Translations under genes and position numbers: made by a program | Assembly: GCF_001559865.1 (NCBI RefSeq) | Contig: NZ_LOHE01000069.1 | Span: forward strand, 1-64,000 | From: Abyssisolibacter fermentans | GTDB lineage: Bacteria; Bacillota; Clostridia; Tissierellales; MCWD3 | Length of the DNA stretch: 64,000 nucleotides | Direction of reading: 5' to 3' | The notes under the pieces: generated by a model | The model's input: only the letters and a program-made list of their open reading frames with translations | What the model was told of the DNA's origin: nothing | Database searches by the model: none | In this document: positions 9,465 to 19,029 of the stretch, piece by piece | Numbering within the stretch: position 1 is the stretch's first letter | Layout of the letters: each line of letters opens with the position of its first letter

Positions 9465-9826
9465 TAGTTGCTAAAAAATTTAAATATAATATATAAATAA
9501 CATTAATTGTTTAGCTCATAAGTTTTGGACGAGGGGATCCATCTCATAATCTTTGACGGCTGGGCAAGAGCCCGTTTTGAAATGAATAAGAAACTCACTA
9601 CTCACTGCGTTCCTAGCAGTAAGTGATTCACTCAAAATCATAGATTTTGGTTCTCTACTTAAGAGCGATGAAGAAACGAACTCTTGAAGTCACGCTTTCA
9701 AAGAAATATGAGATGGTTCCCTAGTAACTATGTTGGTATTTTTTACAACTGTTTTATGGGGGGAAACTGAGTTACTTCATAGCATGTAAACATTGAATTT
9801 ATGTATAGTGTAAAGTTTTGCAACTA
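9465..9826. mobile_element. MITE-like dispersed element, copy 1
   Basis: This 362-bp element is repeated at 61693-62053 (361 bp). Its ends are imperfect inverted repeats (TAGTTGCTAAAA at the left, TTTTGCAACTA at the right). It has no open frame. It can fold into a long nested structure: an outer stem pairs 9533-9547 with 9708-9722, and an inner stem pairs 9566-9578 with 9673-9685. The apex holds an inverted REP-like module. It ends 28 bases before the cyclophilin start codon. Size, inverted ends and lack of coding suggest a non-autonomous element; a conserved structured RNA is the alternative. Confidence 0.65.
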
Positions 9827-9854
9827 GCTGATTTATATAAAATAGGAGGGAAAA

Positions 9855-10433
9855 ATGAATAAAAAGTACATTGGGTTGATTATAATTATATTTGTAATGA
9901 GTTCAATTTTTATTGGATGTAGTAATAAAACAACAACAGTACAAATAGAAATGCAAGATGGTGGAAAGATGGTATTTGAGCTTTATCCAGAATATGCACC
10001 AGAGACAGTTGAAAATTTCCTTGAGCTCGCAAAGGCTGGTTTTTATGATGGTTTAAAGTTTCATAGAATAGTAAAAGATTTCATGATTCAAGGCGGAGAT
10101 CCAAAAGGTGATGGCACAGGCGGAGCAGACAAAAATATTAAGGGTGAATTTGCATCAAATGGTTTTAAGCAAAACACCTTAAAACATACAAAAGGTGTTA
10201 TTTCAATGGCAAGGTCAGCTGATCCAAACTCAGCAAGCAGTCAATTCTTTATAATGCATGGAGATGGATTTTTTTTAGATGGAGATTATGCAGCATTTGG
10301 CAAATTAATTGAAGGTGAAGAAACTTTAGATAAAATTGCAGAAACACCAGTAATATATAATCCTTTAATGGGTGAAAAATCAAAGCCGACAGTAGATGTT
10401 ATTATTAAAAAAGTTACAGTTTTAAGTGAATAA
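9855..10433 (+). CDS. lipoprotein peptidyl-prolyl cis-trans isomerase, cyclophilin type
   Basis: The 192-residue protein has a lipoprotein signal peptide (MNKKYIGLIIIIF with a lipobox ending FIGC at C22), so it should be anchored outside the membrane. The rest is a bacterial cyclophilin domain: GKMVFELYPEYAPETVENF, FHRIVKDFMIQGGDP, GVISMARSADPNSASSQFFI and the YAAFGKLIEG strand. It speeds proline isomerisation during folding of exported proteins. AGGAGG precedes ATG. The last 145 coding bases plus terminator are duplicated at 18474-18653, beyond the restriction island. Confidence 0.95.
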   Translation: MNKKYIGLIIIIFVMSSIFIGCSNKTTTVQIEMQDGGKMVFELYPEYAPETVENFLELAKAGFYDGLKFHRIVKDFMIQGGDPKGDGTGGADKNIKGEFASNGFKQNTLKHTKGVISMARSADPNSASSQFFIMHGDGFFLDGDYAAFGKLIEGEETLDKIAETPVIYNPLMGEKSKPTVDVIIKKVTVLSE

Positions 10434-10440
10434 GTATAAT

Positions 10441-10472
10441 AAACCGCTAAACGTAAGAGTTTAGCGGTTTTT
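10441..10472 (+). terminator. terminator after cyclophilin gene
   Basis: AACCGCTAAAC and GTTTAGCGGTT form a perfect stem followed by TTT. An identical hairpin ends the duplicated 3' fragment at 18625-18653. Confidence 0.9.
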
Positions 10473-10499
10473 AAATCTATGATTTAGTGTGAGTCACTG
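10471..10499. repeat. truncated REP-like module
   Basis: AAATCTATGATTTAGTGTGAGTCACT matches the first half of the module in the 8948 array with a few changes. It marks the left border of the restriction island, just as a fuller copy at 18660 marks the right border. Confidence 0.6.
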
Positions 10500-10597
10500 T
10501 TATATGAGCCATAGCAGGTTTGCCAAAAGATGTCTAAAGCTATGAATTTAGCTAATTATCTTGCAAGTATTGTAATTCATGATTTATGTTACTTTAG

Positions 10598-11050
10598 GAT
10601 AGTGTTGAAAGAGCTATTGTCTATTATAAAGATAAAGAAAAAGTAGAATTTGTGAAATCTAAAATTTCCAGTGGTATTTATGATGAGGATGTTGAGAATT
10701 ATTTATATGGACTTGATGGCAAAGAGTTATGTCAAGCAATAATATCTAATGGTAACATGGTTTCAACAATTTCACAATTTATGGATGGAGATGATAAAAG
10801 GACAGAAGAAGTCCTTGAGTTAATTAAGAACAATTATTTAGACGTATGTAAAACTTGGACAGATTATGATGATTTTGGTTATATCGCTTGCGATGTTATC
10901 AATAACAATAAGCCGTATGTTGCTCAATAGATTTCAGCTAGAATACTAAATGAAATTGCATATGATAAAAATAGATATGGTATACAGCATTTGGTTGATA
11001 AGTTAGTTGAACGAGGTGTTGATCCAACTATTGAAGAGATTTTAAAGTAA
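10598..11050 (+). pseudogene. unrecognised gene remnant interrupted by an in-frame TAG
   Basis: The frame runs open from the TAG at 10595 to the TAA at 11048, except for one TAG at 10928. Coding-like sequence sits on both sides of that stop: an acidic stretch containing YLYGLDGKELCQAI and NNKPYVAQ before it, and ISARILNEIAYDKN and LVERGVDPTIEEI after it. There is no good start codon or ribosome binding site at the 5' end; a GTG at 10652 lacks one. I read this as the 3' part of a decayed gene inside the restriction island. I do not recognise the family. Confidence 0.5.
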
Positions 11051-11430
11051 TTAGGTACAGTATGTTATATGCTAGAGATGATGGTATAATATATTTCTTG
11101 GGTAATATATGTAGAAGGCAAATATCTTGTTAGCTATTCTGTTTAGAACTACAGTTAAATATTTAAAAGTTAATATAATTATTAATCTTATAATTATTCA
11201 TTAAAGAAATTATAATGTTTGTTTAAAAATTGTAAATATTAAAAATAATATATTTTTAGAATGTATTGCTGTACTATTATATTTGATTTAAATATTAAAC
11301 ATAGTATAAAAATATACTACTATTCATTAAGATATATTAAATTATGTTATAATAAAATATGGATTATTATATAAAAATGATATGATTTTTGATTTGATAG
11401 TGTCTAAAACAATAGAAAAGGAGTAACGCG
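11051..11430. other. AT-rich leader of the restriction-modification operon
   Basis: No gene is seen in these 380 bases. A probable -10 element (TTATGTTATAAT) lies near 11345-11355, about 75 bases before hsdM. Nothing else stands out. Confidence 0.4.
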
Positions 11431-13497
11431 ATGAAGCAAGATATAATGAAGTATGAATCAAATATTTGGGCAACGGCAGATTTATTAATAGGTGCAGGGA
11501 TAAAGCAAAGTGATTTTCCTAAATTCATGATGCCATTTTTTGCATTGGTAATGGTAGAAAGTAGATTTTTAAGAATGGCTGATGAACTAAAGCAAGACCT
11601 AGGATTAGATGAAGACGATATAAGATTAGATGAGTTTATAGATTATGTTAAGGAGCAAGAAAAAGGATATAATGTTTATCTATTTGAACACAATAAAACA
11701 TTAGTTGATATATGTAAAAATGATAAGACCTTTGAAATAGATTTTGATGCATATCTTAAAGGATTTGACGGAGAAACTAAAGATTTATTGGGGATAGATA
11801 AAGGCAATAATGAGGAAAAATTCTTAGACATTTCAGGAATGAGTGGACAGTTAAAAAAGAAGAAAATATTCTTTTCATTTGTTAAGGCTTGGAGTGAAAT
11901 AGATTTAAAGCCGTTTAATAATAGTGAAATTACAACACTTGAAGAACATATTAAAAGAAAATGGGCTGATATATCAGCAGAAACTGCTGGAGAACAATAT
12001 ACACCTGATGATGTTATAGCATTAATTTCAGCCATTGTGAGTTCGAAAGTAGAAAAAACAGACAGATTTCTTACTATCTATGATCCTACATGTGGTGGAG
12101 GCAATATGTTGTTTGGAGTTGAGGATAGAATAAAAGGAACCTCAAATAGACCAACAGCAACATATGGGCAAGATTGGAGTGATAGTTTATACGCTCTAGC
12201 AAAAATAGAAAGTCGATTTAGAGAGAATTCTCATATAAAATATGGAAATACGTTAACTGGTACTGAATTTTATGATAAACAATTTGATGTTGTTGTTGCT
12301 AATCCACCATATGGAGTAGATTGGAAAGGATATAGAAAAGATATTGAAAATGATAAAACTGGTAGATTTGTTGCATTACCATCAGTATCTGATGGTCAGT
12401 TATTGTTTTTACAACATATTATTTCTAAAATGGATGATTTAGATGGTATAGCTGTTGTAGTACATAATGGTTCTACTTTATTTAGTGGTGATGCAGGAAG
12501 TGGAGAAAGTAATGTTAGAAAATGGATTTTTGGAAAGGATTATGTTGAAGCTATAATTCAGTTACCGACAGATGAATTTTTCAATACCAATATTTATACC
12601 TACCTTTGGGTTCTTAATAAGAATAAATCTAAATGTAGACAAAAGAAAGTTATAATGATTAATGCCAGTGATAGGTTCAAATTACTAAAGAAAAATAAAG
12701 GTAAAAAGCGAAAGGAAGTTGATTATTTAAATCGTGAAGATATAGTTAGTATGCTTAATAATTATGAAGATACAGATATAGCTAAGGTATATGATAGAGA
12801 GTATTTCTATTACAATAAACAAGCAATAATGCTAACTAATCTTGATTATAATGGTAAAAGTTTTGAGCAAAATTTGCCTGAAAAGAAAAAGTCATTAAAA
12901 TTAACAAAATTATTAAAGATAGAACAAATAGAAGAATCAAATACACTATTAATTGATAATTTCGAGATAACAGAGTTTGATGAAAATAGATATAAAAATT
13001 TAAAAGACTATAATGATAGCTATATAAAACCATTAATTTCTGGATTTGATTATAAAGAAAAAGACTTGAAAGTGCATACTCAAAAAGCCATCTATTATTA
13101 TAATGCAGATAAAAATACTCTTATAAAAGAGAGTAATGGGCAAAAAGAAGAGCTAGGTTGCGGAAAAATAAATGTCAAAAGTAGTTATAAAAAGGCAACT
13201 AAAACAAAAGAAGCAAGAATTGAAGTTGTTGTAGAAATGACTCCAGATTACACCAAAGATTATGAAATAATTCCATATAGTGAAAACGTGGAGAAAAATA
13301 ATGCAAACATAGAAAAGTTTATGGCTAAATATATTACTAAACCGTTTGAATACCTTGATAATACGGTTGGAGTAGAAGTTAATTTTAATAAATTATTTTA
13401 TAAACCAGAAAAACTAAGGGATATATCTGAAATTTTAACAGATATAAAAAATTTGGATGAAGAAATTGATTCATTAGAAGAGGGGTTGACAATATGA
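11431..13497 (+). CDS. hsdM: type I restriction-modification DNA methyltransferase subunit HsdM
   Basis: The 688-residue protein is an N6-adenine methyltransferase subunit. The N-terminal helical region (about 1-180) precedes the catalytic domain, which opens with AGEQYTPDDV. It has the S-adenosylmethionine motif DPTCGGGNMLFG and the catalytic NPPYGV near residue 292. A C-terminal extension beyond the catalytic core makes it longer than the common 500-residue form. Together with HsdS it methylates the host target; with HsdR it also restricts. AAAGGAG precedes ATG. Its TGA overlaps the hsdS ATG (ATGA), so the two are coupled. Confidence 0.95.
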   Translation: MKQDIMKYESNIWATADLLIGAGIKQSDFPKFMMPFFALVMVESRFLRMADELKQDLGLDEDDIRLDEFIDYVKEQEKGYNVYLFEHNKTLVDICKNDKTFEIDFDAYLKGFDGETKDLLGIDKGNNEEKFLDISGMSGQLKKKKIFFSFVKAWSEIDLKPFNNSEITTLEEHIKRKWADISAETAGEQYTPDDVIALISAIVSSKVEKTDRFLTIYDPTCGGGNMLFGVEDRIKGTSNRPTATYGQDWSDSLYALAKIESRFRENSHIKYGNTLTGTEFYDKQFDVVVANPPYGVDWKGYRKDIENDKTGRFVALPSVSDGQLLFLQHIISKMDDLDGIAVVVHNGSTLFSGDAGSGESNVRKWIFGKDYVEAIIQLPTDEFFNTNIYTYLWVLNKNKSKCRQKKVIMINASDRFKLLKKNKGKKRKEVDYLNREDIVSMLNNYEDTDIAKVYDREYFYYNKQAIMLTNLDYNGKSFEQNLPEKKKSLKLTKLLKIEQIEESNTLLIDNFEITEFDENRYKNLKDYNDSYIKPLISGFDYKEKDLKVHTQKAIYYYNADKNTLIKESNGQKEELGCGKINVKSSYKKATKTKEARIEVVVEMTPDYTKDYEIIPYSENVEKNNANIEKFMAKYITKPFEYLDNTVGVEVNFNKLFYKPEKLRDISEILTDIKNLDEEIDSLEEGLTI

Positions 13498-14834
13498 TAC
13501 TAGATAAATATGATGCTTATAAAGCTAGTGGAATTGATTGGTTAGCTCAAATTCCTAGTCAATGGAAGGTTAAGAGAATAAAAGACATAATATATTATAT
13601 TGACCAAGGGTGGAGTCCAAATGCTGAAAATAGGACTGTAGCAAATGATGAATGGGGCGTTTTAAAGTTATCGGCAGTAAAAAATGGAATTTACTATGAA
13701 AATGAACATAAAGCATTATCTATAAATACTGTACCAAATCACAATTTTAAGGTTAGAGAAAACGATATTTTAATTACTCGTTCTAATACACCGCAATTAG
13801 TGGGGGATTCTTGTATAGTAAAAAAAAACATGTATAACTTAATGTATTCGGATTTGATTTATAAATTAAAATTGCAACATTCGGAATATAATGCTAGATA
13901 TTTAGTATATTTTTTAATCAGTGCAAAAAATAGATTTCAAATTGTGTGTTCAGCTAGAGGTCTCAATACATCAATGGTTAAGATTTCTCAAACAGCAATT
14001 AGAAATTGGCAATGTGTTTTTCCAAGAAGTATTAATAAGCAAATAAGAATTGCAAATTTTTTAGATAAACAAACATCTTCTATAGATAAGAGAATTGAAC
14101 TAAGTGACTATAAAATCAAAAAATATGGAGAATTAAAAGAAGAACTTATTAATGAAACAGTGTGTAGAGGATTAAATAAAGAAGTTGAATTGAAAGAGAG
14201 TAATGTTGATTGGATAAAACTGACACCTAAAAATTGGAAAACTGCAAGAATAAAAAACATTTTTGATGAAAGAGTAGAGAAAAATTTGAGTGATAATGGA
14301 GAACCTGTTACAAAAAATATATTATCAGTTTTGAAGGATATTGGTGTTATTAACCATAGAGATAAAGGGAATGTTGGTAATAAGATGGCAAAGGATATTA
14401 CAGGATATAAACTTGTATATCCAAATGACATTGTAGTTAATAAGATGAATGTATTAATTGGTTCTGTTGGAATATCAAGAGAGTTTGGAGCCTTAAGTGT
14501 AGTTTATATTGTATTAAAAACTAAACTAGAGAACTCTCCTAGATATTACGATTATGTATTCAGATCTAAATATTTTCAAAGGTATTTAAGGACTATTGCT
14601 ACAGGGATATTAGAGATTCGTGAAGCTGTAAATATGACTCTTTTTGGACAACAAGAATTACCGAATCCAGAGTATGAAGAGCAAGAGGCAATTGCTGATT
14701 ATTTAGATGATAAATGCTCTAAAATTGATAAGATAATTCAAAAATCTAAGCAACAAATAGACTTACTTAAAGAATTCAGAAAAACATTGATTAGTGATGT
14801 TGTGACGGGGAAAGTGAGGGTTAATCATGAATGA
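13494..14834 (+). CDS. hsdS: type I restriction-modification specificity subunit HsdS
   Basis: The 446-residue protein has two target-recognition domains separated by conserved helices. It starts with the typical YKASGIDWLAQIPSQW opening; the related ESNVDWIKLTPKNW begins the second half near residue 235. Each half ends in a coiled-coil helix (LDKQTSSIDKRIELS and LDDKCSKIDKIIQKS) that spaces the two recognition domains. The two-fold internal repeat predicts a bipartite DNA target; the actual sequence cannot be read from the gene. It overlaps both hsdM and hsdR by a few bases. Confidence 0.94.
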   Translation: MILDKYDAYKASGIDWLAQIPSQWKVKRIKDIIYYIDQGWSPNAENRTVANDEWGVLKLSAVKNGIYYENEHKALSINTVPNHNFKVRENDILITRSNTPQLVGDSCIVKKNMYNLMYSDLIYKLKLQHSEYNARYLVYFLISAKNRFQIVCSARGLNTSMVKISQTAIRNWQCVFPRSINKQIRIANFLDKQTSSIDKRIELSDYKIKKYGELKEELINETVCRGLNKEVELKESNVDWIKLTPKNWKTARIKNIFDERVEKNLSDNGEPVTKNILSVLKDIGVINHRDKGNVGNKMAKDITGYKLVYPNDIVVNKMNVLIGSVGISREFGALSVVYIVLKTKLENSPRYYDYVFRSKYFQRYLRTIATGILEIREAVNMTLFGQQELPNPEYEEQEAIADYLDDKCSKIDKIIQKSKQQIDLLKEFRKTLISDVVTGKVRVNHE

Positions 14835-17800
14835 ATTACATCTACAGAATAAATTTCTAATTCCTTTTTTTACGGACAATGTAAATGGCTTAGGTTATAG
14901 AGAGGTCAAAGCCAATACTATTGCTAACAATTTAATCATCGAAGAAGATTTGAGAGAGTTTCTTAGCAGTACGGAACTAAATAAAAGCAATTATGAAAAA
15001 TTACTTAAAAAGTTTAAGAATAATGAGCATAAATTGATGAAGGAATTTGTTGATTATTTAATAGATAGAATGAAGAATTATAGAAATATGGCATTATTCA
15101 TTAATGATACTAAAACCATAACTTTTGAAGGGGTAAAGCTGTATTTATTTTATGTAAGTGGTAGTGAAACATATGGCAATAGACTCTTTGAGCAAAATAT
15201 TTTTTCTGTAGTTCAGGAATTGCCGTATAAGTATAAATATAATGGAAGGGAAGTTTTTTCATTCAGACCAGATATTAGTTTTTTTGTTAATGGAATTTAT
15301 TTAGGTTATAGTGAATTAAAATCCAATTATAATAATCAAAATGCCAGAAAAAACGGAAGAATAAAAGTTGTTAAAGATTATAAAGAGGCTGTGATTGAGT
15401 ATTTAAAAATAGCACAAGATAATGATAAAACTCAAAAAATAAGAAAAGATTTTTTGAAAGTATTTGAAAAAGCCATTCATATTACAACTACTGATGTGGG
15501 TGATACTTATATTATTAGAAATATTGCTGATTACCTTGATAATATTAGGACAATTCAAAAAGAAGGAAAGTATGATTATGATAGCTATAAATTAAAAGTT
15601 TTAAAGAATTTTAAACCATATCCTTTATTAAATAATGACAAGTCAAAAACTGGAAAATTAAAGGAAGTGTTTTCAGCATTATATTCTAAAGAAATGATAG
15701 AGAAAGAGATTCTTTATTATAATTTTATTGAGAGAGAAACTATTAAAAAAGATAAAGTGAAACAATTGAAAAATGAAAGAGGGCGATTAATCAGTCCTAG
15801 ACCAAAGCAAAAATTTGGTGTAGACAAGATAATGTCCAAAATTGATGAGTTGTTGATTCATGAAAATGAAGATGATTATTTTATTAATAAATTAAGAAAA
15901 GAATTATCAGGAGTAAGTGAAGACATAAGGAATGATTTAATTAAGAAGAGATTAAAATATCAGAATAATAAGAACGTATATTCACTTCTGTTACAGTATG
16001 CAGCTGGTTTTGGCAAGAGTAATATTATTGGATGGTCTGCACTGCAATTAAAAGATATAAAAAGAGATGGAAAATATGTCTATGATAAAATTATGCTAAT
16101 TGTTGATAGAGTTCAATTAAGAGATCAATTAGATAGTAAAATGTTCAATATGAATATTGATAATAAAATGTTTGTAGAAGCAAGCGACAAGAGATCTTTT
16201 ATTAATGCTTTAAGTACAGATAAGCGAATTGTTATAGTAAATTTACAAAAATTCAACACTATTAAAGAAGTATTAAGCGATGATATATTAGATAGGCTTG
16301 CTAATATGAGAATTGTTTTTTTAATTGATGAAATTCATCGTTCTAATAGTGGAAAACAGCATAATGAGATGATTAGTTTATTTGATGAATTACAAAGCAG
16401 TTTTGACTCAAATAAAGAATATGTGAAGAATAGAAAGCATAAGAATTTGCTTATTGGTTTTACCGCAACACCAAGTGATCATACATTGGCAAGGTTTGGT
16501 GAATTTAGCAAGTATGCAGAAGGAGAAAAAATATGGAAGCCTTTTGATAGCTATACCATGAAGGAAGCTATTGAAGATGGTTATATATTAAATCCTCTAA
16601 AAGGAATTGTGCCAGTGTCAGCTAAGATGTATTATGAATTACCTAATGATATTACAAAGGGAGTCAACAATAAAGAAAAAGAGTATAGAATTGTTAAGAA
16701 AAAGGTATATGAGAATGAAGATCGTATAGATGCTACTTCTAAGTTCATTGTAGAACGATTAGTCAAAACAACCTATAGAAAAATTAGGGGACAAGCAAAA
16801 GCTATGTTGGCAACAACGTCAATAAAAAGTGCTATTAAATACAAAGAATGTATAGAAAAGTATTATGATGAAGCAATGAATTATAAAAATTACCAACGAT
16901 TTAAGGATGCTCCTGTATATATTGTATACAGTGGAGATGGGCAAAAATATTCTAAAGCTAGCAATTTAAATAATGGAAAATCTGAAGTAAAAGTACTTCA
17001 GGAGTTTGCTTTGTGTAAAAATGGATTGATTATAGTTGTAGATAAGTTACAAACCGGTTTTGATGAACCTAGATTACATACATTGTTTTTAGATAAGGAG
17101 ATAAGAGCCATTAATGCGATACAGACTATTTCTAGGGTAAATAGAACAACAAAACATAAAAATGAATGTAAAATAGTAGATTTTTCACACAAAAACGTGA
17201 ACGTAAATAATATTAAAGAGGCTTTTGAACATTTTAGTGATGTTGTAATTAGCGATTTTGATCCATTTGGAGAGTTAAAAGGACTTGAGAATATTTATGA
17301 TGATTTAATAGATTCTTCATTGTATAAGAAATACTTCAAGATGTTTTTAACCATAAAACAAGGTAAGGAAAAGAATGTACATAATTTTTTAGAGTTTGAA
17401 GATGGATTAGCGAGGTACATAAGAAATAATCCTGAGAGAAGTAAAAAATTAAAAAAGAAAATTAATAGATATTTTCAAATTTTGAATCTGGTTGAATTTG
17501 TTATAGAATTTGATCCAAAATATAATGAGATAAACTTTTTAGAATTTTGGAAAAGGTATAATAATGAGTACAACAATATTAATAAACCAGATAATCTAAA
17601 GGACGATGTAGAAGTTTACTTTGATAATCAGATTGGAATTGTCAATCCCCCAGAAAAAGATGAAAATAAAAGAAAAACTAAAGGTAATGAGGATGGAGAA
17701 TCTGGTGGAGAACAGATGAAATTTGATATATTGAAAATAATTCAACAAAAAAATCAAGAAGAAGAAACTATAGGTGAATTAATAAAAGAATTTGAAGAAA

Positions 17801-18045
17801 AAATCGAAAAATTATTTTTATTTACAATGAAACCAGAGAATGGTAGAAATCTAATAGCCAAAATGAAGGATATAGGAACCAAATTTAGTGAAGAAGAAAT
17901 TTATAGTGATTTTACTAAAATATATAGGAAGTTTAAAATTAAGTATAAAAGAGAAATTGGAGAGTTTTTCTTCAAAGAGACAGAAGATATTATAGATAAA
18001 TTGTGTGATGATTTTGAGGAATATGTTAATAAAAACAATTTTTAA
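14827..18045 (+). CDS. hsdR: type I restriction enzyme HsdR, nuclease-translocase
   Basis: The 1,072-residue motor and nuclease subunit carries a PD-(D/E)xK nuclease signature near residues 150-170 (RPDISFF followed by YSELK). It also has superfamily-2 translocase motifs: AAGFGKS (I), FLIDEIHRS (II, a DEIH box), GFTATPS (III) and a C-terminal QTISRVNRT (VI). It cuts DNA lacking host methylation after ATP-driven translocation. The C-terminal 250 residues are charged and helical, as expected for the HsdM contact. It overlaps hsdS by 8 bases. All three genes are intact, so the system should be functional. Confidence 0.95.
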   Translation: MNELHLQNKFLIPFFTDNVNGLGYREVKANTIANNLIIEEDLREFLSSTELNKSNYEKLLKKFKNNEHKLMKEFVDYLIDRMKNYRNMALFINDTKTITFEGVKLYLFYVSGSETYGNRLFEQNIFSVVQELPYKYKYNGREVFSFRPDISFFVNGIYLGYSELKSNYNNQNARKNGRIKVVKDYKEAVIEYLKIAQDNDKTQKIRKDFLKVFEKAIHITTTDVGDTYIIRNIADYLDNIRTIQKEGKYDYDSYKLKVLKNFKPYPLLNNDKSKTGKLKEVFSALYSKEMIEKEILYYNFIERETIKKDKVKQLKNERGRLISPRPKQKFGVDKIMSKIDELLIHENEDDYFINKLRKELSGVSEDIRNDLIKKRLKYQNNKNVYSLLLQYAAGFGKSNIIGWSALQLKDIKRDGKYVYDKIMLIVDRVQLRDQLDSKMFNMNIDNKMFVEASDKRSFINALSTDKRIVIVNLQKFNTIKEVLSDDILDRLANMRIVFLIDEIHRSNSGKQHNEMISLFDELQSSFDSNKEYVKNRKHKNLLIGFTATPSDHTLARFGEFSKYAEGEKIWKPFDSYTMKEAIEDGYILNPLKGIVPVSAKMYYELPNDITKGVNNKEKEYRIVKKKVYENEDRIDATSKFIVERLVKTTYRKIRGQAKAMLATTSIKSAIKYKECIEKYYDEAMNYKNYQRFKDAPVYIVYSGDGQKYSKASNLNNGKSEVKVLQEFALCKNGLIIVVDKLQTGFDEPRLHTLFLDKEIRAINAIQTISRVNRTTKHKNECKIVDFSHKNVNVNNIKEAFEHFSDVVISDFDPFGELKGLENIYDDLIDSSLYKKYFKMFLTIKQGKEKNVHNFLEFEDGLARYIRNNPERSKKLKKKINRYFQILNLVEFVIEFDPKYNEINFLEFWKRYNNEYNNINKPDNLKDDVEVYFDNQIGIVNPPEKDENKRKTKGNEDGESGGEQMKFDILKIIQQKNQEEETIGELIKEFEEKIEKLFLFTMKPENGRNLIAKMKDIGTKFSEEEIYSDFTKIYRKFKIKYKREIGEFFFKETEDIIDKLCDDFEEYVNKNNF

Positions 18046-18364
18046 AGAAAAAAATAGACATGCTAAATATTAAGTGGGCAATAATTAATTTTGTATAGAT
18101 AATAGGTTTTTTATAATTAATTATATTATTTTTATTACAAAAACACTCCTAGCAAAACATTTGATACTAGGTAAATCAAAAAGATTTGTATAGTTAAAAT
18201 TTTTTGTAAAAAAAAATATAATAAATATATACAAACCTTAAGATTTAGAAACTATAAGTTTTATGAGTTTGTCTAATTATGAATACCCAGTCGGGAGGGT
18301 TCTGTCTTGGACGACATAAGTGTCAATAATAATTAATTAAGATACAAGTTACCATGATTAAATA

Positions 18365-18404
18365 AAATACGTCAGATTATTATGTGCAATCTGATGTATT
18401 TTTA
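18365..18404 (+). terminator. terminator downstream of hsdR
   Basis: AAATACGTCAGATT and AATCTGATGTATTT form a 14-bp stem with one wobble pair, followed by TTT. It lies 320 bases past hsdR. The bases between 18046 and 18364 hold no gene I can see. Confidence 0.75.
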
Positions 18405-18473
18405 CAAAATATAGAATTAGAGGCAATTTTATTTAAATAAACTGTTATTTTTCACCATTAAATGGAGATAAAC

Positions 18474-18653
18474 GCAGCATTTGGCAAATTGATAGAAGGT
18501 GAAGAAACTTTAGATAAAATTGCAGAAACACCAGTAATATATAATCCTTTAATGGGTGAAAAATCGAAGCCGACAGTAGATGTCATCATTAAAAAAGTTA
18601 CAGTTTTAAGTGAATAAGTATAATAAACCGCTAAACGTAAGAGTTTAGCGGTT
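18474..18653 (+). pseudogene. duplicated 3' end of the cyclophilin gene with its terminator
   Basis: These 180 bases match 10290-10469 without any gap. I count five substitutions, and all fall at synonymous positions of the cyclophilin reading frame. The frame is cut off at its 5' end, with unrelated sequence upstream. The copy includes the stop codon and the AACCGCTAAAC terminator hairpin. The two copies bracket the hsd island as direct repeats. The synonymous-only pattern means this fragment diverged while part of a working gene, so it was probably brought in by, or displaced by, island insertion. Confidence 0.9.
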
Positions 18654-18655
18654 CT

Positions 18656-18722
18656 GTTTAGAACCCAAATCTATGATTGGGTTTGAGTCGTTTACTGCTA
18701 GGAACGAAGTAAGTAGGAGTGA
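18656..18722. repeat. REP-like module at right border of the island
   Basis: GAACCCAAATCTATGATTGG, a short GTTTGAGTCG link and TTTACTGCTAGGAACGAAGT match the module of the 8948 array, with both small hairpins preserved. From here to truA at 19030 the sequence is AT-rich with no gene seen. Confidence 0.7.
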
Positions 18723-19029
18723 GAATTATATTTTTTTCTATTTTAACCTGTGTTATAATTATTTATAATACTAACTCCATATTATTCTTGGATTTCTATG
18801 TTCTGTTATTTACATGACTAATTCTATTTTTTGTTTAAAAACAAAATAAACTATAATATAAAACAATAAAGATATGAATATCTGCAATAGGAAAAGGAAT
18901 AATTACTAATAAAACAATATTAATTTACTTAAGCTTTCAATTTTATATAATTATATTATTATGATTATAAATAAATAAATCTGACTATAAAATGCTGTTA
19001 AAAAACAACAAAGAAAAAAGGAGAAATGT

